Shown here: one piece after another, positions 51,514 through 62,600 of the stretch | Layout of the letters: every line of letters starts with the position of its first letter | How positions within the stretch are numbered: position 1 is the stretch's first letter | Assembly (NCBI RefSeq): GCF_050948175.1 | Contig: NW_027490230.1 | Span: 620,001-684,000, forward strand | Reading direction: 5' to 3' | Length of the DNA stretch: 64,000 bases | Source: Xylocopa sonorina | Taxonomy: Eukaryota; Arthropoda; Insecta; Hymenoptera; Apidae | Translations under genes and position numbers: made by a program | Notes under the pieces: generated by a model | Seen by the model: only the letters and a program-made list of their open reading frames with translations | Database searches by the model: none | What the model was told of the DNA's origin: nothing

Positions 51514-54500
51514 TCGCATTTACATTCTTTTGAAGTGAATACGAGGTATACATGATACTTAGCAATGGATATTATATCTTATCATGAAACACAGAAATGG
51601 GATGCGATATCTCGCTGTAAGAAGCATTAGAACTCTGTTGCTTCGATACGTAGACATCTGCAAACGCTACCTCCTGGAAAGGAAGTGTCGCATTTACATT
51701 CTTTTGAAGTGAATACGAGGTATTCATGACACTGCACAATGAATATCATGTCTTATCATGAAACATAGAAATGAGATGCGATATCGCTATTTAAGAAGCA
51801 TTAGAACTCTACTGCTTCGATACGTAGACATCTGCCATCGCTATATCCTAGCAAGGAAGTGTCGCATTTACATTCATTTGAAGTGTACGCGAGGTATACA
51901 TGACACTTCGCAATGATTATTATATCTTATCATGAAACATAGAAACAAGATGCGATATCGCGATATAAGAAGCATTAGAAATCTATTGCTTCGATACGTA
52001 GACATCTGCAAACGCTATTTCCAACCAAGGATGTGTCGCATTTACATTCTTTTGAAGTGAATACGAGGTATACATGACAATTCGCAATGAATATTAAATA
52101 TTATCATGAGACATAGAAATGAGATGCGATATCGCGATTTAAGAAGCATTAGAACTCTATTGCTTCGATACGGCGACATCTGCAAGCGCTATAACCTAGC
52201 AAGGAAGTGTCGCATTTACATTCTTTTGAAGTGAATACGTGGTATACGTGACATGTCGCACTGAATATTATATCTTATCATGAAACATAGAAATGAGATG
52301 CGATATCGCGTTTTAATAAATATTAGAACTCTATTGCTACGATACGTAGACATCTGCAGACGCTATTTCCTAGCAAGGAAGTGTCGCATTTAGATTCTTT
52401 TGAAGTGAATACAAGGGATACGTAGCACTCCCCAATCAATATTATATCTTATCATGTAACATACAAATGAGATGCGATATCGCCTTTTAGGAGGCATTAG
52501 TACTCTATTGCTACGATACGTAGATATCTGGAAACGCTATTTCCTAGCAAGGAAGTGTCGCATTTACATTCTTTTGAAGCGAATACGAGGTATACATAAC
52601 ACTGCACAATGAATATTATATCTTATCATGAAACATAGAAATGGGATGCGATATCGCTATTTAAGAAGCAATAGATCTCTATTGCTTCAATACGTAGACA
52701 TCTGGAAACGCTATTTCCTAGCAAGGATATGCCGCATTTACATTCATTTGTAGCGAATACGAGGTATACATAACACTGCACAATGAAAATTGTATCTTAT
52801 CACGAAACATAGAAATGAGGAGCTATATCCCGTTTTAAGAAGCATTAGAACTCTATTGCTTTGACACGTAGACATCTGCCATCGCTATTCCCTAGGAAGG
52901 AACTGTCGCATTTACATTCTTTTAATTTGAATACGAGGTATACATAACACTGCACAATAAATATTATATCTTATCATGAACATAGAAATGCGATGCGATA
53001 TCGCGAATTTAGAAGCATTAGAAATCTATTGCTTCGATACGAAGAAATTTGCAAACGCTATTTCCTAGCAAGGAATTGTCGCATTCACATTGTTTTGAAG
53101 TGAATACTAGGTATACATGACACTTCGCAATGAATATTGTATCTTATAATGAAACATAGAAATGAGATGCGATATTGCGTTTTGAGAAGAATTAGAACTC
53201 TATTGCTGCGATACATAGACATCTGCAAACGCTATTTCCTATGAAGGAAGTGACGCATTATCATTCTTTTGAAGTGAGTACGAGGTATACATAACACTGC
53301 ACAATGAATATTATATCTTATCATGAAACAAAGAAATGAGATGCTATATCACGATTTAAGCAGCATTAGAACTCTATTGCTTCGTTACGCAGACATCTGC
53401 AATCGCTATTTCCTAGCAAGGATGTGTCGCATTTACATTCTTTTGAAGTGAATACGAGGTATGCATGTCACTTCGCAATGAATATTATATCTTATCATGA
53501 AACACAGAAATGAGATGCGATATCGCGATTTAAGAAGCATTAGATCTCTATTGCTTCGATACGTAGACACCTGCCAATACTATCTCCTAGCAAGAAAGTG
53601 TCGCATTTACATACTTTTGAAGCCAATACTTGGTACACATAGCACTGCACAATGAATATTATATCTTATCATGAGACATAGATATGAGATGCGATATCGC
53701 GTTTTAAGAAGTATAAGAAATCTATTGCTTCGATACGTAGACATCTGCAAACGCTACTTCCTAGCAAGGAAGTGTCGCATTTACATTCTTCTGAAGTGAA
53801 TCCGAGGTATACATGTCACTTCGCAATGAATATTATATCTTATCATGAAACATAGATATGGGATGCGATATCGCGTTTTGATAAGCACTAGAACTCTATT
53901 GCTTCTTACGTAGACATCTGCAAACGCTATTTCCTAGCAAGGAAGTTTCGCATTTACATTCATTTGAAGTGTATGCGAGGTATACATAATACTTCGCAAT
54001 GAATATTATATGTTCTCATGAAACATACAAATGAGATGCGATATCTCGTTTCAAGAAGCATTAGAACTCTATTGCTTCGATACGTAGACATCTGCAAACG
54101 CTATTTCCTAGCAAGGAAGTGTCGCATTTACATTCATTTGAAGTGAATACGAGGAATAAATGAAACTTCGCAATGAATATTATATCTCATCATGAAACAC
54201 AGTAATGAGATTCGATATCCCGTTTCAAGAAGCATTAGAACTCTATTGCTACGATACGTAGAAATCTGCAAACGCTATTTCCTAGGAAGGAAGAGTCGCA
54301 TTTATATTCTTTTGAAGTGAATGCGAGGTATACATAACGTTGCACAATGAATATTATATGTGTTCATGAAACATAGAAATGAGAGATGCGATATCACGAT
54401 TTAAGATGCATTAGAACTTTATTGCTTCGATACGTGGACATCTGCAAACGCTATTTCCTAGCAAGGAAGTGTCGCATTTACATTCATTTCAAGTGTATGC

Positions 54501-56519
54501 GAGGTATACGTGATACTTCGCAATGAATAATATATCTTACCATGAAACATAGGAATGGGATGCGATATCTCGTTTTAAGAAGCATTGGAATTCTTTTGCT
54601 TCGATACGTACACATCTGCAAACGCTATTTCCTAGCAAGGATGTGTCGCATTTACATTCTTTTGAAGTGAATACGAGGTATACATGACACACCGCAATGA
54701 ATAGTATATCTTATCATAAAACATAGAAATGGGATGCGATATGGCGATTCAAGAAGCATTAGATCTCTATTGCTACGATACGTAGATATCTGCTGACGCT
54801 ATTTCCTAGCAAGGAAGTGTCGCATTTACATTCTTTTGAAGTGAATACAAGGTATACATAACACTCCACAATGAATATTATATCTTATCATGAAGCATAT
54901 AGCTGAGAAGCGGTATCGCGTTTTAAGAAGCATTAGAAATCTATTGCTTCGATACGTAAACATCTGCAGTCGCTATTACCTAGGAAGGAAGTGTCGCATT
55001 TACAATCCGTTGAAGTGAATACGGGGTATACATAACACTCCAGAATGAATATTATATCTTATCATGAAACATAGAAATGAGATGCGATATGGCATTTTCA
55101 GAAGCATTAGAACACTATTGCTACGATACGTAGACATCTGCAGACACTATTTCCTAGTAAGGAAGTGTCGCTTTTACATTCTTTTGAAGTGAATACGAGG
55201 TATACAGAACACTCCACAATGAATATTACATCTTATCATAAAGCATATAAATGAGGAGCGATTTCGCTTTTTAGGAAGCATTAGAACTCTATTGCTACGA
55301 TAAGTAGACATCTGCAAGCGATAATTCCTAGCAAGGAAGTGTAGCATTTTCAATCTTTTGAAGCGAATACGAGGTATACATAACAATCCATAATGAATAT
55401 TATATCTTATCATGAAACATAGAAATGAGATGCGATATTGCGATTTAAGAAGCATTAGAACTCTGTTGCTTCGATACGTAGACAACTGCCATCGATATTT
55501 CCTAGCAAGGAAGTGTCGCATTTACATTAATTTGAAGTGTATGCGAGGTATACAAGAAACTTCGCAATGAATATTACATCTTATCATGATTCATAGAAAT
55601 GAGATGCGATATCGCGTTTTGAGAAGCATTAGAACTCAATTGCTTCGATACGAAGACATCTGCAACCGCTATTTCCTAGCAAGGAAGTGTAGCATTTACA
55701 CTGTTTTGAAGTGAATACGAGGTATACATGACACTTGGCAATTAATATTGTATCTTATCATGGAACATAGAAATGAGATGCGATATCGCGTTTTAAGAAG
55801 AATTAGAACTCTATTTCTACGATACGTAGACATCTGCAGACGCTATTTCCTAGCAAGGGAGTGTCGCATTTACATTCTTTTGAAGTGTAGACGGGATATA
55901 CATATCACTGCACAATGAATATTATATCTTATCATGAAACATAGAAATGAGATGCGATATCGCGATTTAAGAGGCATTAGAACTCTAATGCTACGATACG
56001 TAGACATCTGCAAACGCTATTTCCTAGCAAGGAAGTGTCGCATTTACATTCTTTTGAAGTGAATGCCAGGTATAAATAACAATGCACAATGAATATTATA
56101 TATTATCATGAAACATAGAAATCAGATACGATATCGCGATGTAAGATGCATTAGAACTTTATTGCTTCGATACGTAGACATCTGCAAACTCTATTTCCTA
56201 GCAAGGAAGTGTCGCATTTACATTCATTTGTAGTGAATACGAGGAATACATGAAACTTCGCAATGAATATATCTTATCATGAAACACAGTAATGAGATTC
56301 GATATCCCGTTTCAAGAAGCATTAGAACTCTCTTGCTACGATACGTAGACATCTGCAAACTCTATTTCCTAGCAAGGTAGTGTCGCATTTACACTCATTT
56401 GTAGTGAATACGAGGAATACTTGAAACTTCGCAATGAATATTATATCTTATCATGAAACATAGAAATGAGATGCGACATCTTGTTTTAAGAAGCATTATA
56501 AAACGCTTGCTACCATACG
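51514..56519. repeat. Monomers from block C to the 56.5-kb cluster
   Basis: About 29 monomers including block I copy 2 (52536-52944). Small indels: GCTTCTTACGTAG (53902, about 3 bp lost), ATGAGAGATGCG (54380, 2 bp gained) and GAATATATCTTATC (56263, about 3 bp lost). GAGGAATAMATGAAAC monomers occur at about 54130-54270 and 56200-56440. Confidence 0.85.
52536..52944. repeat. Block I copy 2
   Basis: Partner of 46284-46692. Its offset (36 monomers) is close to that of block C (34 monomers). The two pairs may descend from one larger duplication later altered by monomer gain and loss; this is inference. Confidence 0.9.
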
Positions 56520-59500
56520 CAGAAATCTGCAAACGCTATTTCCTAGGAAGGAAGTGTCGCATTTATATTCTTTTGAGGTGAATACGAGGTATAAATAACA
56601 CTCCACTATGAATATTATATCTTATCGTGAAACATAGAAATGTGATGTGATATCGCGTTTTAAGAAGCATAGGAACTCTATTGCTACGATACGTAGACAT
56701 CTGCAAACGTTATTTCCTAGCAAGGAAGTGTCGCATTTACATTCTTCTGAAGTGAATAAAAGGTATACATGACACTTCGCAATTAATATTATATCTTATC
56801 ATGAAACATAGAAATGAGATGCGATATCCCGTTTCAAGAAGCATTAGAACTCTATTGCTTTGATACGTAGACATCTGCAATAGCTACTTCCTAGCAAGGA
56901 AGTGTTGCATTTTCATTAATTTGAAGTGTATGCGAGGTATACATAACACTTCGCAATGAATATTATATGTTATCATGAAACATAGAAATGAGATGCGATA
57001 TCTCGTTATAGGAAGCATTATAACACGATTGCTACGATACGTAGACATCTGCAAACGCTATTTCCTAGCAAGGAAGTGTCGCATTTACATTCATTTGAAG
57101 TGAATACGAGGAATACATGAAACTTCGCAATGAATAATATATCTTATCATGAAACATATAAATGTGATGTGATATCGCGTTTTAAGAAGCATTAGAACTC
57201 TATTGCTACGATACGTAGACATCTGCAAACGTTATTTCCTAGCAAGGAAGTGTCGCATTTACATTCTTCTGAAGTGTATGAGAGGTATAAGTGATTCTTC
57301 GCAATGAATACTATATCTTATCATGAAACATAGAAACGAGATGTGACATCCCGTTTCAAGAAGCATTAGAACTCTATTGCTTCGATACTTAGGCATCTGC
57401 AGTCGCTATTTCCTAGCAAGGAAGTGTCGCATTTACATTCATTTGAAGTGAATACGAGGAATACATGAAACTTCGCAATGAATATTATATCTTATCATGA
57501 AACATAGAAATGTGATGTGAGAGCGCGTTTTAAGAAGCATTAGAACTCTATTGCTACGATACGTAGACATCTGCAGACGCTGTTTCCTAGCAAGGAAGTG
57601 TCGCATTTACATTCTTCTGAAGTGTATGCGAGGTATAAGTGATTCTTCGCAATGAATACTATATCTTATCATGTAACATAGAAACGAGATGTGACATCCC
57701 GTTTTAAGAAGCATTAGAACTCTATTGCTACGATACGTAGACATCTGCAAACGTTATTTCCTAGCAAGGAAGTGTCGCATTTACATTCTTCTGACGAGAA
57801 TACAAGGTATACATGACACTTCGCAATTAATATTATATGTTATCATGAAACATAGAAATGAGATGCGATATCACGATTTAAGATGCATTAGAACTTTATT
57901 GCTTCGATGCGTAAATATCTGCAAACGCTATTTCCTAGCAAGGAAGTGTCGCATTTACATTCATTTGAAGTGTATGCGATGTATACGTGACACTTCGCAA
58001 TAAATATTATATCTTATCACGAAACATAGAAATGAGATGCGATATCACGTTTTGGGATGCAATAGAAATCTAATGCTAGGATGCGCAGAAATCTGCAAAC
58101 GCTATTTCCTAGGAAGTAAGTTTCGCATTTACATTCTTTTGAGGTGAATACGAGGTATAAATGACACTCCACTATGAATATTATATCTTATCGTGAAACA
58201 TAGGAATGTGATGTGATATCGCGTTTTAAGAAGCATTGGAACTCTATTGCTACGATACGTAGACAACTGCAAACGTTATTTCCTAGCAAGGAAGTGTCGC
58301 ATTTACATTCTTCTGATGTGAATACAAGGTATACATGACACTTCGCTATTAATATTATATCTTATCATGAAACATAGAAATGAGATGCGATATCCCGTTT
58401 CAAGAAGCATTAGAACTCTATTGCTTCGATACGTAGACATCTGCAATAGCTACTTCCTAGCAAGGAACTGTCGCATTTACATTCATTTGAAGTGTATGCG
58501 AGGTATACATAACACTTCGCAATGAATATTATATGTTATCATGAAACATAGAAATGAGATGCGATATCTCGTTATAGGAAGCATTATAACACGATTGCTA
58601 CGATACGTAGACATCTGCAAACGTTATTTCCTAGCAAGGAAGTGTCGCATTTACATTCTTCTGACGTGAATACAAGGTATACATGACACTTCGCTATTAA
58701 TATTATATCTTATCGTGAAACATAGAAATGTGATGCGATATCCCGTTCCAAGAAGCATTAGAACTCTATTGCTTCGATACGTAGGCATCTGCAAACGCTA
58801 TTTCCTAGCAAGGTAGTATCGCATTTACATTCATTTGAAGTGTATGCGAGGTATACATAACACTTCGCAATGAATATTATATCTTATCATGAAACACAGA
58901 AATGTGATGTGAGAGCGCGTTTTAAGAAGCATTGGAACTCTATTGCTACGTTGCGTAGACATCTGCAGACGCTGTTTCCTAGCAAGGAAGTGTCGCATTT
59001 ACATTCTTCTGAAGTGTATGCGAGGTATAAGTGATTCTTCGCAATGAATACTATATCTTATCATGTAACATAGAAACGAGATGTGACATCCCGTTTTAAG
59101 AAGCATTAGAACTCTATTGCTGCGATACGTAGACATCTGCAAACGTTATTTCCTAGCAAGGAAGTGTCGCATTTACATTCTTCTGACGTGAATACAAGGT
59201 ATACATGACACTTCGCTATTAATATTATATCTTATCGTGAAACATAGAAATGAGATGCGATATCCCGTTCCAAGAAGCATTAGAACTCTATTGCTTCGAT
59301 ACTTAGACATCTGCAGTCGCTATTTCCTAGCAAGGAAGTGTCGCATTTACATTCATTTGAAGTGAATACGAGGAATACATGAAACTTCGCATTGAATATT
59401 ATATCTTATCATGAAACATAGAAATGTGATGTGAGAGCGCGTTTTAAGAAGCATTAGAACTCTATTGCTACGATACGTAGACATCTGCAGACGCTGTATC

Positions 59501-59680
59501 CTAGCAAGGAAGTGTCGCATTTACATTCATTTGAAGTGAATACGAGGAATACGTGAAACTTCGCAATGAATATTATATCTTATCATGAAACATATAAATG
59601 TGATGTGATATCGCGTTCTAAGAAGCATTAGAACTCTATTGCTACGATACGTAGACATCTGCAAACGCTATTTCGTAGGA
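56520..59680. repeat. Nested recent-amplification cluster (3-, 8- and 9-monomer spacings)
   Basis: About 18 monomers built from a few repeatedly copied types. Positions 56520-57065 match 58086-58631 at offset 1566 (nine monomers), including TGTGATGTGATATCGCG (56641 and 58207) and TCGTTATAGGAAGCATTATA. The GAGAGCGCG monomer occurs at 57519, 58911 and 59433 (eight, then three monomers apart). GTATAAGTGATTCTTCGC, ATGTAACATAGAAACGAG and TTCTTCTGACG follow it at both 57519 and 58911. Monomers here are more alike than in the 11-22 kb stretch, indicating recent turnover. Confidence 0.9.
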
Positions 59681-62600
59681 AGCAAGTGTCGCATTTGCAT
59701 TCTTTTGATGTGAATACGGGGTATACATAACACTCCACGATGATTGTTGTACCTTATCACGAAGCAAAGAAATGAAATGCCACATCGCGGTTTAAGAAGC
59801 ATTAGAACTCTATTGCTTCGATACGTAGACAACTGAAAACGCTACTTCCTAGCAAGGAAATGTCGCATTTACATTCTTTTGAAGTAAATACGAGGTATAC
59901 ATAACAGTGCATTATGTATATTATATCTTATCATGAAACATAGAAATGAGATGCGATTTTGCGATTAAAGAAGCATTAGAACTCTATTGCTTCGATACGT
60001 AGACTTCTGCAAACGCTATTTCCTCGCACGGAAGTGTCGCATTTACATTCATTTGAAGAGTATGCGAGGTATACATGACACTTGCTAATTAATATTATAT
60101 CTTATCATGAAACATAGAAATGAGATGCGATATCGCGATTTAAGAAGCATTAGAACTCTATTGCTTAGATACGTAGACATCTGCAGACGCTATTCCCTAG
60201 CAGGGAAGCGTCGCATTTACATTCATTTGAAGTGTAGACGAGATATACATAACACTGCACAATGAATATTATATCTTATCATGAAACATAGAAATGAGAT
60301 GCGATATCGCGATTCAAGAAGCAATAGATCTCTATTGCTTAGATACGTAGACATCTGCAAACGCTATTTCCTAGCAAGGGAGAGTCGCATTTACATTCAT
60401 TTGAAGTGTATGCGAGGTATACATGACATTTCGCAATAATTATTATATCTTATCATGAGACATAGAAATGATATGCGACATCGCGTTTTAAGAAGCAGTA
60501 GAACCCTATTGCTATGATACGTAGTCATCTGCAAACGCTATTTCCTAGCAAGGAAGTGTCGCATTTACATTCATTTGAAGTGTATGCGAGGTATAAGTGA
60601 TACTTGGCAATGAATATTATATCTCATTATGAAACATAGAAATGGGATGCGATATCGCGTTTTAAGAAGCATTAGAAGTCTATTGCTACGATACGTAGAC
60701 ATCTGCAAACGCTATTTCCTAGGAAGGAAGTGTCGCATTTACATTCGTTTGAAGTGAATACGAGTTGTACATGAAACTTGGCAATGAATTTTATATCTTA
60801 TCATGAAACACAGAAACGAGATGCGATATTACGATTTAAGAAGCTTTAGAATTCTATTGCTTCGATACGTAGAAATCTGCAGACGCTATTTCCTTGCAAG
60901 GAAGTGTCACATTTACATTCTGTTGAAGTGAGTACGAGGTATACATGACACTTCGCAATGAATATTATATCTCATCATGGAGCATCGAAATGAAGTGCGA
61001 CATCTCGTCTTAAGAAGCATTAGAACTCTATTGCTACGATACGCAGTCATCTGCGAACGCTACATCCTAGCAAGGAAGTGTCCCATTTACATTCTTTTGA
61101 AGTGAATACGAGGTATACATGACATTTCGCAGTGAATAATATATCTTATCATGATACATAGAAATTTGATGCGATATGGCGATTTAAGAAGCATTAGAAC
61201 TCTATTGCTTCGATACGTAGACACCTGCAAACGCTACTTCCTAGCAAGGAAGTGTCGCATTTACATTCTTTTGAAGAGCAAACGTGGTATACATGATACT
61301 CCGCAATGAATATTATATCCTATCATAAAACATAGAAACGAGATGCGATATGGCGATTTAAGAAGCATTAGAACTCTATTGCTTCCATACGTAGACTTCT
61401 CCAAACGCTATTTCCTAGCAAGGAAGTGTCGCATTTACATTCCTTTGACGTGAATACGAGGTGTACATGACACTTCGCAATGAATATTATACCTTCTCAT
61501 GAAACATAGGAATGAGATGCGATATCTCGTATTAAGAAGCATTAGAACTATATGTCTACGATACGTAGACATCTGCAAACGCTATTTCCTAGCAAGGAAG
61601 CGTTGCATTTACATTCTTTTGAAGTAAATACGCGGTATACATAGCACTCCACAATGAAAATTATACCTTATCACGTAACATAGAAACGAGATTCTATATC
61701 GCGATTTAAGAAGCATTAGAACCCTATTGCTTCGATACGGAGACATCTGCAAACGCTATTTCCTAGCATGGAAGTGTCGCATTTACATTCTTTCGAAGCG
61801 AATATGAGGAATACATGACACTCCGCATTGAATATTATGTCTTATCATGAAACATAGAAATAGGATGCGATATAGCGATATAAGAATCATTAGAACACTA
61901 TTGCTACGATACATAGACATCTGCAAACGCTATATCCTGGCAAGGAAGTGTCGCATTTACATTCTTTTGAAGTGAATACGCGGTATACATAGCACTCCAC
62001 AATGAAAATTATACCTTATCACGAAACATAGAAATGAGATTCGATATCGCGATTAAATAAGCATTAGAACCCTATTGCATCGATACGTAGACATCAGCAA
62101 ACGCTATTTCCCAGGAAGGAAGAGTGGCATTTACATTCTTTTGATGTGAAAACGAGGTATAGATGACACTTCGCAATGAATATTACATCTTATCATGAAA
62201 CATAGGAATGAGATGCGGTATTTCGTTTTAAGAATCATTAGAGCTTTATTGCTTCGATATATAGACATATGCAAACGCTATTTCCTAGCAAGGAAGTGTC
62301 GCAGTTACATTCTTTTGAAGTGCATACGGTGTATACTTGACACTTCGCAATGAATATTATATCTTATCATGAAACATAGAAATAAGATGCGACATCTCGT
62401 TCTAAGAAGCATTAGAACTCTATTGTTTCGATACGTAGACATCTGGAAACGCTATTTCCCGGCAGGGAAGTGTCGCATTTACATTCTCTTGAAGTGAATA
62501 CGAGGTATACATGACACTCCACAATGAATATTATATCTCATCATGAAACATAGAAATGAGGAGCGTTATCGCAATTTAAAAAGCAATAGAACCCTATTGG

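Noticed and set aside
55174..55521. Longest ORF in the window (115 codons, minus strand)
   Set aside because: The translation is two successive reverse-strand monomers with the same 58-residue pattern; equivalent frames in neighbouring monomers are broken by stops and indels.
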